This document shows, piece by piece, positions 18,101 to 25,785 of a stretch of DNA of 52,802 bases. Numbering within the stretch: position 1 is the first letter of the stretch; every line of letters begins with the position of its first letter. The notes beneath the pieces were generated by a model. That model was not told where the DNA came from. It did no database searches and was given only the letters and a program-made list of their open reading frames with translations. This stretch comes from Paraburkholderia solitsugae (lineage in GTDB: Bacteria; Pseudomonadota; Gammaproteobacteria; Burkholderiales; Burkholderiaceae). Position numbers and translations under genes: made by a program. The stretch spans positions 1-52,802 of the forward strand of contig NZ_WOEY01000109.1 in assembly GCF_013177695.1 (NCBI RefSeq), written 5' to 3'.

Positions 18101-18164
18101 GGCGATGTATATGTTTCTCGCCGCCGATCACCATCACGAAGCGAGAGCGCCGAGAGCCAGTTAG
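15111..18164 (+). CDS. RND efflux inner-membrane transporter (AcrB/MexK-like, HAE1)
   Basis: About 1017 residues, normal for hydrophobe/amphiphile RND pumps. It starts with the typical FTDLFIRRPVLASVVSLLI helix. TM4 holds the proton-relay Asp pair in GLVVDDAIIVVENV (Asp at about 400-401), TM10 the essential Lys in LVSKHGILIVQFANE, and two large periplasmic loops lie between TM1-2 and TM7-8. The ATG follows the adaptor stop by 10 bases with AGAGAG as ribosome site, so the two are translationally linked. Exported drugs cannot be predicted; overall resemblance is to MexK-type single-component pumps. Confidence 0.95.
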   Translation: MTFTDLFIRRPVLASVVSLLILVLGLRSLAALKVNQYPQTENAVVTISTAYYGANADTIAGFITQPLEAAIAQAQGIDYLSSTSSTGVSTIIATLRLNYDANRALTEINTQIQSVRNQLPPQAQQPVLTVQVGQTTDAMYMGFYSNVLPSNNVTDYLLRVVKPKLDSIEGVQTAEILGGRQFALRAWLDSAQLAAHGVTAADVFTALGNNNYLATLGTTKGQMVSVDLNAGTDLHTVNDFKQLVVKQKNGAIVRLEDVANVVLGADSYDFNVAFSGKRSVFIGIKVAPDANILDVAKRVKAVFPGLQKQFPTGMTGDIVYDATDFVNTAIVEVIKTLVEALLIVTAVIFLFLGSFRAVIVPLIAMPLSLIGTFFVMQLLGYSINLLTLLALVLAIGLVVDDAIIVVENVDRHMKEEGKTPFDAALIAARELGGPILAMTIVLIAVYVPIGFQGGLTGALFTEFAFSLAGAVTVSGVIALTLSPMMCSRFFRAEQESGRFVRFVDRQFERVHRGYGRLLHATLDTWPVFTVMGALLLAGAVYLFMTSKSELAPQEDQGIVLSQIQGPPNATIQQMQTYADQVFDISKALPEYSQMFQLTGAPTLNQGIGGVLFKTWDQRSKGATVLQQELQQKWNQIAGARVAAFQFPPLPGSQGLPVQFVISTTEPFENLNEVSQAVLQKARESGMFFFVDSDLKLDKPEATLIVDRDKVASLGLSQSDVGQALGSALGGGYVNYFSIAGRSYKVIPQVLQTDRLNPSQVLDYYLRTPDGSVMPASTIAHIEHNVVPESINHFQQLNSATISGVIVPGVSQGEVLDFLRKATAQVAPAGYSADYSGQSRQFVQESGGFVITLLFATIIVFLALAAQFESFRDPIVILISVPMALFGALIFINIGLTTLNIYTQVGLVTLMGLVSKHGILIVQFANELQRAGKAKREALEEAASVRLRPILMTTAAMVLGVVPLVIASGAGAAGRNAMGLVIFTGLSIGTLFTLFVVPAMYMFLAADHHHEARAPRAS

Positions 18165-18196
18165 TTGGCGTGCAAGAACACCTCAGCAGACCCTGC

Positions 18197-18832
18197 TCAA
18201 AGCATTCTTCGCAGCACGTCGTTACGCGCGATCAACTGGTGCTTGATGACCGCGAGCACGTGCAGCGCGACCAATCCGGCCAGCAGTGCGCAACTTGCGC
18301 GGTGCACGGTGAAGAGTTCGTCGGTCAGCGCGCCTTTCGGGAAAGGCGTGTGAATCTCGATCAGGCCGAAGAACGAATAGCCGTTCGGGACCATCAGGAA
18401 GCCGCTCGCCAGCACGGCAAAGATCGTTGCGTAAATCAAACTGTGGACGCCGTTTGCCAGCGAACGCTGCCACGCGGACGTATTGGGCAGCGCGCGAGGC
18501 TCGACCCGGACGAACTTCCAGATTACCCGTAGCGGAAAGAGCACGATCAGTACCGTAGCGATCGACATATTCAGTCGCGATAGAAAATCGTGTACCGCAC
18601 CGCCTCCAATTCGAGCCAGCGTGTAGCCCGCTACGCTCGTATAAATAATGACGGCCGCGAAAACCCAATGGAAAAATCGCGTGAGGCCATCGTAGCGATC
18701 GAGGGCTCGCTCGCGCTTCGGCTGATATGTGTCACGCGCACCAAGCCGACCGGTCTGCGCGGCCGCGGCGCGCGGCTCCCCTGCATGATCACAGCCCTGT
18801 GTTGCCGCTCGCGGCATCCCGTTCACAGACAT
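18197..18832 (-). CDS. cytochrome b561 family protein
   Basis: About 211 residues. A soluble N-terminus of about 45 residues precedes the four-helix b561 core. Candidate haem-ligand histidines are in RFFHWVFAA, GVHSLIYA, FTVHRASCALLAG and LVALHVLAVIKHQL. Family members sit in the inner membrane and shuttle electrons from quinol to periplasmic acceptors or remove superoxide. The start is uncertain: candidate ATGs at 18868, 18832 and 18817 all lack a strong ribosome site. It diverges from a putative iron-dependent oxygenase, with a Fur-box-like sequence between, suggesting iron-responsive expression. Confidence 0.85.
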   Translation of the reverse strand: MSVNGMPRAATQGCDHAGEPRAAAAQTGRLGARDTYQPKRERALDRYDGLTRFFHWVFAAVIIYTSVAGYTLARIGGGAVHDFLSRLNMSIATVLIVLFPLRVIWKFVRVEPRALPNTSAWQRSLANGVHSLIYATIFAVLASGFLMVPNGYSFFGLIEIHTPFPKGALTDELFTVHRASCALLAGLVALHVLAVIKHQLIARNDVLRRML

Positions 18833-18989
18833 GTCCAAGTCCAAAGTCGTTAAGCCGTTTCGAAACACAGATGCGCGCTCCGCGCATTGCTTGTTGTTCA
18901 GGGAGCGCTGTCCGCGCTCAGCGTCGGCTCATCCACTCTCCATGCTGCAGCGCATCGTACCTATCGTGCATACGGTCGTCAATGAAAAT

Positions 18990-19008
18990 GCAAATGACAA
19001 TCATCCTC
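18990..19008. promoter_or_regulatory. Fur-box-like operator
   Basis: These 19 bases match 14 of 19 positions of the classical Fur consensus (centre ATGA-C-AATCAT), and the flanks carry additional ATGA/TCAT-type hexamers (AATGAAAATG just upstream, CTCATTT just downstream). The site lies about 110 bases upstream of the oxygenase ATG at 19119 and about 160 from the cytochrome b561 start on the other strand. This suggests both genes are repressed by iron-loaded Fur. Binding is inferred from the match only. Confidence 0.6.
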
Positions 19009-19118
19009 ATTTACAAGAGCCTTTACGTGCCTTTCATCGGGCTTGCCGCCGAGGTAATCCTTGGAATCGTTACAATCGTGCGGATGAATCCCCCCTTCAA
19101 CCGCATCGCGCGTCAGAC

Positions 19119-19823
19119 ATGCTGACCTCCTATTTCTGGAGTGGCGAAACCATCCGCAGCCGACTCGTGAGCGACATCGTGCTAACCGGCACGCTCGACG
19201 TGCCTGCGCCCCCTCCGCGTCTGCTTGCAGATTGGGAAAGGGAGATAGCGTCGAACGTGGTCCTGGAGCCTGGGGACGTCGAGGTCATGCCATTGGCGCG
19301 AGCGCGGGCGCGCTGGCCGGACTACACGCGCTGCGTGCAGGCAGTGTCCGATTGGACTGGCGCGCTTGGACTGCCTGCGGTGCTTGCTTCCACTGACGTA
19401 GCCCTGATGGCCTGCCGCGGCGCGAGGTACCACCATGACGGTGCGCAATATGGCGGTGCGGCCTTCTGCAATCTCTTCCTGAGCGAGGACAGGGGTCTGG
19501 ATTTGCATTTCCCCTCTTTGGGCCATCGCATTCCGCTGACCCGGGGAACGACTGTGATATTCGATACGGGCCAGCCTCATGGCGTCATTCTGCGTCACAG
19601 CAGCGGCTTTAATGCGGCCGACTTCGCGCCGGACCAGGATTACGTTCAGATATTCCTGACCTGGGAGCTTCCCATCGAAGATCCCCACGTTGGGCACGCA
19701 CTGAAGGTTGCCTTCGACGTCGCCCCTTCGACCGCGTTGGAACTGGACGAAGAGCAAGTCCGGCTGAACGGCGAACCGGTCGTTGTATGCCCAGGTTCTG
19801 GCCGTTGGTGTCCGGTCGACTAA
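19119..19823 (+). CDS. putative 2-oxoglutarate/Fe(II)-type oxygenase
   Basis: 234 residues. A candidate metal triad is His105-x-Asp107 in YHHDGAQYGG and His154 in DTGQPHGVIL, with strands around them like the double-stranded beta-helix (LDLHFPSLGH, RIPLTRGTTVIFD). The frame is open to 18831, but upstream translation is not protein-like and the Fur-like box would fall inside it, so ATG 19119 is preferred. An Arg follows the distal His by five residues, not the usual ten or so, so co-substrate binding is uncertain. I do not recognise a specific family and assign only the fold. Iron-regulated context with cytochrome b561 fits a non-haem iron enzyme. Confidence 0.55.
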   Translation: MLTSYFWSGETIRSRLVSDIVLTGTLDVPAPPPRLLADWEREIASNVVLEPGDVEVMPLARARARWPDYTRCVQAVSDWTGALGLPAVLASTDVALMACRGARYHHDGAQYGGAAFCNLFLSEDRGLDLHFPSLGHRIPLTRGTTVIFDTGQPHGVILRHSSGFNAADFAPDQDYVQIFLTWELPIEDPHVGHALKVAFDVAPSTALELDEEQVRLNGEPVVVCPGSGRWCPVD

Positions 19824-20013
19824 TTGTCCAGGTCATACCGCGGTGTGGCCCTGACCGGCACGCGGGTCACCGGCTGACGCCGCCGACCGCCTGTATGATG
19901 GCGGACTTGCGCCCGACCGAAAGCTCGCGCAGGCGGTCCGCCAGATCGCGCACCGCCCGCTGCCGCTACGCGGCGCAACGCATCCATTCACGTTGACTCA
20001 GAGGAAGACCGCC

Positions 20014-20334
20014 ATGACGGCCGCAACACAATTCGATCAAGTTTCCGTTATCAAACGTGCCAACGTCTACTTCGACGGCAAGTGTGTCTCGCACACCGTT
20101 CTCTTCGCCGACGGCACGCGCAAGACGCTTGGCGTGATCCTGCCCGGCGCGCTCAACTTCGGCACCGACGCGCCGGAGTTGATGGAAGTGCAAGCCGGCC
20201 AATGCCGCATCCGCCTTGAAGGCAGCGACGAGTGGAAGACGTATGGCGCGGGCGAGTCGTTCTCGGTACCCGGCAAGAGCCGCTTCGATATCGACGTGAT
20301 CGACACGCTCGACTACGTCTGCAGCTATCTGTAA
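20014..20334 (+). CDS. ppnP: pyrimidine/purine nucleoside phosphorylase PpnP
   Basis: 106 residues, the normal size for this single-cupin family (formerly YaiE/DUF1255). Family segments are ANVYFDGKCVSHTVLFADGTRKTLGVILPG, YGAGESFSVPG and a C-terminal YVCSYL. It phosphorolyses a broad range of nucleosides to free bases plus ribose-1-phosphate in the cytoplasm. ATG 20014 has GAGGAAG at 20001-20007 with a 6-base spacer; the upstream in-frame ATG at 19993 would place that site inside the gene. It is monocistronic with a hairpin terminator right behind it. Confidence 0.93.
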   Translation: MTAATQFDQVSVIKRANVYFDGKCVSHTVLFADGTRKTLGVILPGALNFGTDAPELMEVQAGQCRIRLEGSDEWKTYGAGESFSVPGKSRFDIDVIDTLDYVCSYL

Positions 20335-20338
20335 AGAC

Positions 20339-20361
20339 GGACGGGCGCATGGCGCCCGTCC
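20339..20361 (+). terminator. terminator of ppnP
   Basis: GGACGGGCGC-ATG-GCGCCCGTCC is a perfect 10-bp GC-rich stem with a 3-base loop starting 4 bases past the ppnP stop. It is followed by a short TTT only, so termination strength is moderate. Confidence 0.75.
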
Positions 20362-20577
20362 TTTGCCAAATGTCACAGCAGACTCCAACCTGGTTGATCG
20401 GAGTCTGATCGTGCGAGCAATCCAATAGTCATTCGCATTCCCGGACATTTGATCTTGCACTTCGGTCGTGCCCGGCTTCGGGATCGATTGGGTGCCGCCC
20501 AATGATTCATTGAAGCGGATGCGCACAACGCGCGCCGCTTAACTCAGGCGTTAGATTCCCAAAACAGGGAGAACATC

Positions 20578-20742
20578 TTGGCCGCAAGAATTCTCATGGT
20601 TCTTAGTGCGAGCATTATGTTTACGCTCGGCGTCGTCCACCTTGTCTATACGTTCTGGGGGCCCAAGCTCACGCCCCGTGACCCCGCGCTGCAAATCAGC
20701 ATGAGCCATGCATTGCGCTATCGCGGGCCTAAAACATCGTGA
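20578..20742 (+). pseudogene. N-terminal fragment of a small membrane protein (LIC_13387-like)
   Basis: A 54-residue frame starts at TTG 20578 behind GGGAG at 20567-20571. Its first about 45 residues (one membrane helix, then VVHLVYTFWGPKLTPRDPAL) look like the start of a roughly 150-residue multi-helix membrane protein that I recall as the LIC_13387 family. It then departs into SMSHALRYRGPKTS and stops. The stop TGA overlaps the GTG start of the TfoX-domain gene in a GTGA junction. Either a deletion fused the two genes, or the fragment now serves as a translated leader. The family name is from memory. Confidence 0.55.
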
Positions 20743-21068
20743 CGCGCGATAGAGGCCTGGAAGAAATACTGAACGACGAACTCATGTCTGAGCCGGATCT
20801 CAAGGAGAAAGCGATGTTCGGTGGTTGGGCGTGGCTCGTCAATGGCAACCTCTTGTGCGGCGCCCGTGATGATGGAATGCTGGTGCGATTAGGCAAAGAC
20901 AATGACGGCTGGGCGCTGCAAATAGCGGGTATCGTTCCAATGGTCTCGCGCGGCAGGCAAATGCACGGCTGGGTGCGCGTCGCCCCGGAAGTGTACGGAA
21001 ATGATGTGCTACGCCGGAAATTGCTGGAATCGGCGCTTACCTTCGTCAGGTCCTTGCCCACAAAATAG
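20739..21068 (+). CDS. TfoX/Sxy N-terminal domain protein
   Basis: 109 residues, a single TfoX-N domain with the core KAMFGGWAWLVNGNLLCGARDDGMLVRLG. The C-terminal helical half of full TfoX/Sxy competence regulators is missing, as in most stand-alone members, so a role in competence should not be assumed. The GTG start overlaps the stop of the truncated membrane-protein frame by four bases, so translation is probably coupled to it. Confidence 0.8.
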   Translation: MTRDRGLEEILNDELMSEPDLKEKAMFGGWAWLVNGNLLCGARDDGMLVRLGKDNDGWALQIAGIVPMVSRGRQMHGWVRVAPEVYGNDVLRRKLLESALTFVRSLPTK

Positions 21069-21506
21069 TGTGACGCCTAGCTTCGCTTCAATCTAACGGC
21101 GCTGAATAACCGCTTTGTGGACGACCAAGCGTCCCTCATGGGTCGCCTTGATTCGCCGAAGTCCGTAACAGGCTTAGATAACGGACTCGGTTTCCTACTT
21201 TTATGCGCCGAGCCGATCAGCACGCATGCCCGGCCTGTCATTCATATGGCAATTGCGTTGCTGATCGTCGTTTCCGCCTGATACCTTCTCCCCCGCCATG
21301 CGCTCGCAAGCCAGCCGCCAACGCCGACACTGTGGCGCATGGATAGTCTCAGGCGTACTAAGCTTAATGCGGCATTGACCGCACAAGTGAAGCGTGACAA
21401 CGCCCTCCGTTTGACTCGTCATACAAAACAGACGCCACGGCCAAGGCGCCGACTTAACGGCATCGACCGTTGAAGAGAACCGAAGCGGGCCATATAGGAG
21501 GAAGAC
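21069..21506. other. intergenic region of about 440 bases
   Basis: No gene seen. GTCCGT (21161-21166) and ACGGAC (21181-21186) form a small hairpin about 90 bases behind the TfoX gene, with a loosely T-rich stretch after it; this could end transcription weakly. The ribosome site AGGAGGA at 21497-21503 belongs to the next gene. Confidence 0.45.
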
Positions 21507-23195
21507 GTGAACTATTCGCCATACTGGCCCGACGGCCTTGCGCATCATCTGTCTTCGCCACAGCCTTCGCTGTACGAAAACCTCGAAACCTCTGCCCGCC
21601 GATATCCCTCAAAGATCGCGCTTCACTACTACGGCGGCGCATTGAGTTACGCGCAATTGCGGCAAGAAGTAGAGGCGCTGGCAGGCTTTCTGCAGCGTCA
21701 ATGCGGTGTCATGGGTGGCGATCGCGTCGCGCTGTATATGCAGAACAGCCCGCAATACGTCATCGGCTACTACGCAATGCTGCGAGCCAATGCCGTGGTT
21801 GTGCCGGTGAATCCGATGAACACGACTGCCGAACTTCGGCACATTATTGAGGATTGCGGTGCCAAGGTCGTTTTACTGGGTGAGGAGATCTACGAGAATG
21901 CACGGCCCCTTCTCGGCGACGCGCTAAGCCATGCAATCGTGGCGCGCTATGCCGACTATCTTGCTGACAGTACCGACCTGCCGCTACCGGCCGTGGTGAC
22001 TGAGGCCGCCCCCAACCTCGATGTCTACCCCGAGTTCTCCGCGGCTGACGCGCCGAAAGCCGTGCGCTGGCGCGCCGCACTTGGCGCCGCTGAGCAGCCG
22101 TCGCCGTACGTCGCATCGCCCGAGGACCTCGCAGTGATTCCCTACACGTCAGGCACCACCGCTGCCCCGAAAGGATGCATGCACACCAATCGCAGTGCAG
22201 CACACGTCGTCGCGGCCTCTGTGCAATGGTGTGATTTGTCGCCTGACTCGGTCGTCTTGTGCGCGATGCCGCTGTTTCATGTCACCGGCATGCAGCAATC
22301 CATGAATGTGGCGATCTCTCTTGGTTCGACCATGGTTGTGATGACGCGATGGGACAGCCGGTGTGCCGCTCTACTGATCGAGCGCTATCGCGTCGGGTTC
22401 TGGATTGCCATATCGACCATGATGGTTGACTTCATGAGCTTGCCCGATCTCGAGCGTTTCGACTTGAGTTCCATCGAGCGCCTGGCTGGCGGTGGCGCCG
22501 CCATGCCGAAGGCATTGGCAGAGCGCATTGAAGCCCGTTTCGGGGTTCCCTATATGGAGGGCTATGGGTTGTCCGAGACCATCTCGGCGACTCACATCAA
22601 TCCGCCGCAGCGCTGCAAGCTGCAGTGTCTTGGCATACCGATTCAGGATACCGAATCAATCGTGGTCGACCCCAGCACGCTCGAAGTACTCGGCCCGCAG
22701 GTAACGGGCGAGATTCTGATTAGTGGCCCGCAGGTGTTCAAGGGTTACTGGGGACGCGCCGATGCCACGCGCGAGGCCTTCGTCGAGGTCGACGGGATAC
22801 GTTATCTGCGCACTGGCGACCTCGGCTACATCGACGAGGACGGATACTTCTTTTTCGTCGACCGGCTAAAACGAATGATTAATGCGTCCGGTTATAAGGT
22901 ATCGCCTGCGGAAGTCGAGACTTTGCTGTTTGGACATCCTGCGATTCAGGAAGCCTGTGTCGTCGCAGTTCGCGACGCGCGCAGTGGTCAGGCCGTGAAG
23001 GCATTCGTGGTCGTACGCGCCGGCGCCGATGTATCAGCCAAGCAGATCATTGAATGGGCACACGAGCATATGGCCTCGTACAAGGTACCCCGGATCGTCG
23101 AATTCGTCCCTGCGCTGCCCCGGACAGGTAGCGGAAAGGTCCAATGGCGACTGCTGCAGGAGCGGGAAAATGCGTCTCCCTCGCTTGCCAACTAA
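21507..23195 (+). CDS. AMP-dependent long-chain acyl-CoA ligase-like enzyme
   Basis: 562 residues with a complete ANL layout: an N-terminal substrate domain, phosphate loop YTSGTTAAPKG (about residues 213-223), GYGLSET adenine motif, RTGDLGYIDEDGYFFFVDRLKRMI hinge, SGYKVSPAEVE, and the catalytic Lys in PRTGSGKVQWR. The closest general resemblance is to long-chain fatty-acid CoA ligases, but chain length cannot be judged from sequence alone. It has a strong AGGAGGA ribosome site, stands alone, and is not a copy of the ligase at 8883. A role in activating fatty or aromatic acids is inferred. Confidence 0.9.
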   Translation: MNYSPYWPDGLAHHLSSPQPSLYENLETSARRYPSKIALHYYGGALSYAQLRQEVEALAGFLQRQCGVMGGDRVALYMQNSPQYVIGYYAMLRANAVVVPVNPMNTTAELRHIIEDCGAKVVLLGEEIYENARPLLGDALSHAIVARYADYLADSTDLPLPAVVTEAAPNLDVYPEFSAADAPKAVRWRAALGAAEQPSPYVASPEDLAVIPYTSGTTAAPKGCMHTNRSAAHVVAASVQWCDLSPDSVVLCAMPLFHVTGMQQSMNVAISLGSTMVVMTRWDSRCAALLIERYRVGFWIAISTMMVDFMSLPDLERFDLSSIERLAGGGAAMPKALAERIEARFGVPYMEGYGLSETISATHINPPQRCKLQCLGIPIQDTESIVVDPSTLEVLGPQVTGEILISGPQVFKGYWGRADATREAFVEVDGIRYLRTGDLGYIDEDGYFFFVDRLKRMINASGYKVSPAEVETLLFGHPAIQEACVVAVRDARSGQAVKAFVVVRAGADVSAKQIIEWAHEHMASYKVPRIVEFVPALPRTGSGKVQWRLLQERENASPSLAN

Positions 23196-23415
23196 CCCAT
23201 GCTGACACGAGAGGTACCGCGCTGGGTGGGCGTTCTGCGGGGTGAACGCCGCCGCGTACTTGCAGCCACCTGGGGAGATTCGGGTCGCCTCGGCTGCCGT
23301 GTTTCTGAGGAGTAAGGGGTTGCTCGTTAAGGCCTGAGCAGCGTGGTGCGGACACATGCCCCAAGTCTGGACGCACCACACACTCGACACCGCACCACAA
23401 AAAATTCTTGCATAT

Positions 23416-23431
23416 ATCTGCATCGTCAGAT
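23416..23431. promoter_or_regulatory. MarR-type operator candidate, distal site upstream of emrB
   Basis: ATCTG-CATCGT-CAGAT is a perfect dyad about 200 bases upstream of emrB. It shares arms with sites at 23558-23569, 25248-25263 and 25771-25782, all within the EmrB-MarR-OMF-EmrA locus. Confidence 0.5.
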
Positions 23432-23505
23432 AATGTTGTATCAGCAATAACCCGCAACGAACTATTCCATGGACGCTGTCCGCCTACGCCGGCTCCCGGC
23501 GCGGG

Positions 23506-23528
23506 CCTCCGGGCAGACTTCCCGGAGG
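23506..23528 (+). terminator. hairpin between acyl-CoA ligase and emrB
   Basis: CCTCCGGG-N7-CCCGGAGG is a perfect 8-bp stem. A run of seven T at 23541-23547 follows only after 12 bases, farther than in a standard intrinsic terminator. It lies about 310 bases beyond the ligase stop, so it is more likely to insulate the emr promoter than to end the ligase message precisely. Confidence 0.45.
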
Positions 23529-23557
23529 AATGGCGTTGTATTTTTTTATTTAAATAG

Positions 23558-23569
23558 CTGACAAGTCAG
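23558..23569. promoter_or_regulatory. MarR-type operator candidate, proximal site upstream of emrB
   Basis: CTGAC-AA-GTCAG has perfect 5-bp arms and sits 60 bases upstream of the emrB ATG in an AT-rich, promoter-like stretch (TTTTTTTATTTAAATAG just before it). The same arms recur at 25771-25782. Confidence 0.65.
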
Positions 23570-23628
23570 ATAAATTCGGTTACCGGCAGATGGGTAGCTG
23601 ACCTCAGGATCAACTCACAGGACGCAAG

Positions 23629-25191
23629 ATGAACCCGTCGACACACCCCGGCGCCCCAGCGCCCCTGACCGGTGCCAAGTTCGCACTTGGCACGTTCGCC
23701 GTGGCACTCGCCACTTTCATGAACGTGCTGGATTCGTCGATCGCCAACGTGGCGATTCCGACGATATCGGGCAACCTGGGCGTCTCCGTTGACGAGGGCA
23801 CCTGGGTCATCACGCTGTTCGCCGCGGCCAACGCGATATCGATTCCGCTGACCGGATGGCTCACGCAGCGTGTCGGGCAGGTCAAGCTGTTCGTCTGGGC
23901 AATCCTGCTGTTCGTCTTTTCATCCTGGCTGTGCGGCCTGGCCCCCACCCTGCCGGTGCTGCTTGCCGCGCGCATCGTGCAAGGTGCGGTGGCCGGCCCG
24001 CTCGTGCCACTGTCGCAGGCGATGCTGCTCGGCTCGTTTCCGAAGGACAAGAGTTCGAGTGCGCTGTCGCTGTGGGCGATGACGGCCACCGTCGGGCCGA
24101 TTGCGGGGCCAGCGTTAGGCGGCTGGATTACCGACAGCTACAGCTGGTCGTGGATCTTCTACATCAACATTCCGGTGGGGCTGTTTGCCGCCGGCACGAT
24201 CTGGACGATCTACCGTGACCGCGAAACACCTGCACGGAAATTACCGATCGACAAGGTGGGACTGTTCTCACTGATCGCGTGGGTCGCGTCGCTGCAGATC
24301 ATGCTCGACAAGGGCAAGGATCTCGACTGGTTCAACTCCCCGGTAATCTGGGCGCTGGGCGTGTTCGCCCTGATCAGTTTCGTGTTCTTCCTGATCTGGG
24401 AATTGACTGAAGAAAAACCGATCATCAACCTGCGGCTCTTTGCTGGTCGCAATTTCCTGGGCGGCACGGTGGCAATTTCGGTGGCGTATGCGGTGTTCTT
24501 TGCGAATCTGGTGATCCTGCCGCAGTGGATTCAGGGCTTTCTCGGCTACCGCTCGGTCGATGCGGGGCTCGTGACCGCGCCACTCGGTATCTTCGCGGTG
24601 ATTCTCGCGCCGGTGATGGGCAAGATCATGCCGAAGTCGGATATGCGCGTGCTGGCGACGCTGGCCTTCCTCGGCTTTGCAGGCGTGTTCTTCATGCGCT
24701 CGCTTTACACAACGGGCGTCGCCCCCTATACCCTGGTGCTGCCCACGCTGCTGCAAGGCATTCCCACCGCCCTCTTCTTCACGCCGCTCACCGCGATCAT
24801 CCTGGCGGGACTGTCACCCGACAAGATTCCGGCCGCTGCGGGTCTGTCGAACTTCGTGCGGATCTTCGCCGGCGCGGTCGGGACATCGCTGTTGAGCACC
24901 GGCTGGAACAACCGGACGATCCTGCATCATGCGCGACTGACTGAACAGGCGAGCGTGAACAACCCGACCTTTGTCGACGCCATCGCCAACCTGCAGACGA
25001 CGCTCGACGTCAGCACGGCCAAAGCCATGGCGTTCTTCGAATCATCGTTAAACAGCCAGGCGTCGATGCTCGGCCTGAACGATATCTTCTGGCTGTCGGG
25101 GGTCATCTTTCTCGTGATCATTCCGCTGATCTGGGTGACGAAGCCCGGCAAGGGCGCGAGCGCGGGCGCAGCGGGCGCCGGTGGACACTGA
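23629..25191 (+). CDS. emrB: EmrB/QacA family (DHA2) MFS drug exporter
   Basis: 520 residues with 14 predicted membrane helices. It starts with the DHA2 motif VLDSSIANVAIPTISG in TM1. TM5 carries the antiporter motif ATVGPIAGPALGGWI, and the TM2-3 loop has GWLTQRVGQVKLF. It exports hydrophobic toxicants using the proton gradient, and with EmrA and the outer-membrane channel encoded downstream it should form a tripartite pump spanning both membranes. It is unusually the first gene, ahead of marR, the channel and emrA. Confidence 0.93.
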   Translation: MNPSTHPGAPAPLTGAKFALGTFAVALATFMNVLDSSIANVAIPTISGNLGVSVDEGTWVITLFAAANAISIPLTGWLTQRVGQVKLFVWAILLFVFSSWLCGLAPTLPVLLAARIVQGAVAGPLVPLSQAMLLGSFPKDKSSSALSLWAMTATVGPIAGPALGGWITDSYSWSWIFYINIPVGLFAAGTIWTIYRDRETPARKLPIDKVGLFSLIAWVASLQIMLDKGKDLDWFNSPVIWALGVFALISFVFFLIWELTEEKPIINLRLFAGRNFLGGTVAISVAYAVFFANLVILPQWIQGFLGYRSVDAGLVTAPLGIFAVILAPVMGKIMPKSDMRVLATLAFLGFAGVFFMRSLYTTGVAPYTLVLPTLLQGIPTALFFTPLTAIILAGLSPDKIPAAAGLSNFVRIFAGAVGTSLLSTGWNNRTILHHARLTEQASVNNPTFVDAIANLQTTLDVSTAKAMAFFESSLNSQASMLGLNDIFWLSGVIFLVIIPLIWVTKPGKGASAGAAGAGGH

Positions 25192-25239
25192 TCAATGCGC
25201 GGTAAGACACCCGTCGCAAAAAATGGGAGCGAAAAAATC

Positions 25240-25268
25240 TTGACAGTATCTGACTATGCAGCTATTGT
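25240..25268 (+). promoter_or_regulatory. sigma-70 promoter of marR with operator in its spacer
   Basis: TTGACA (25240-25245), a 17-base spacer and TATTGT (25263-25268) make a near-consensus promoter 26 bases ahead of the marR ATG. The spacer holds ATCTG-ACTATG-CAGCT (25248-25263), 9 of 10 arm positions matched, with the same half-site and spacing as the dyad at 23416-23431. This suggests direct autorepression by MarR. Confidence 0.7.
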
Positions 25269-25293
25269 GCTTATCAACGAACAGGAGAGCGCG

Positions 25294-25731
25294 ATGGGTC
25301 ACTACACGAAGGAGAATTTCATGCTTACGCAAAGCGTCGGCTTCATGCTGACCAAGGCGCGCAACATGATCACGGCAGATATGGACGCCGCGCTCAAGGA
25401 CCTTGACATCAGCAGCCAGCAAATGGGCATCCTGCTTTCGCTCACGCGCGGCATCGCCACTACGCCGTTCGAACTGTCGAAGTTGCTTGGCATCGACACG
25501 GGGCTCATGACGCGCATGCTGGACAAGCTGGAAACGAAGGGTTTGCTGGAACGTTCGCGCAGCGTCGACGATCGCCGCGTGGTTAATCTGACGCTGACGG
25601 ACAAGGGCGAGGAAGTCGCGGCCCAGATTCCGGAAGTCGCGCCGCACGTGCTGAACGAACACCTGAAGAAGTTCACCAAGGCCGAGTTTGAAGAGTTGCG
25701 TCGCCTTCTTCGCAAGTTCATCGGCGAATGA
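25294..25731 (+). CDS. MarR family transcriptional regulator of the emr locus
   Basis: 145 residues. The winged HTH spans about residues 50-110, with TTPFELSKLLGIDTGLMTRMLDKLETKGLLERSRSVDDRRVVNLTLTDKG being typical recognition helix plus wing. ATG 25294 has AGGAG upstream. It lies inside the efflux operon between emrB and the channel gene. Repeated CTGAC/GTCAG dyads before emrB, marR and the channel gene suggest that this protein represses all of them and is released by exported phenolic or hydrophobic ligands, as is usual for the family. Confidence 0.92.
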   Translation: MGHYTKENFMLTQSVGFMLTKARNMITADMDAALKDLDISSQQMGILLSLTRGIATTPFELSKLLGIDTGLMTRMLDKLETKGLLERSRSVDDRRVVNLTLTDKGEEVAAQIPEVAPHVLNEHLKKFTKAEFEELRRLLRKFIGE

Positions 25732-25770
25732 GCCGTGCGGAGCCGATCCACATTTTTTTTGTTCAATTAT

Positions 25771-25782
25771 CTGACAGGTCAG
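25771..25782. promoter_or_regulatory. operator candidate overlapping the ribosome site of the channel gene
   Basis: CTGAC-AG-GTCAG has perfect 5-bp arms identical to those at 23558-23569. Its AGGT (25775-25778) is also the only plausible Shine-Dalgarno for the ATG at 25786. A MarR dimer here would sit at a transcript's very 5' end or act as a roadblock inside the operon. Confidence 0.6.
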
Positions 25783-25785
25783 AAA

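Noticed and set aside
20739..20760. Partial match of CGTGACGCGCGATAG to the edge repeat core
   Set aside because: Short, imperfect and inside the TfoX coding sequence; probably chance in high-G+C DNA.
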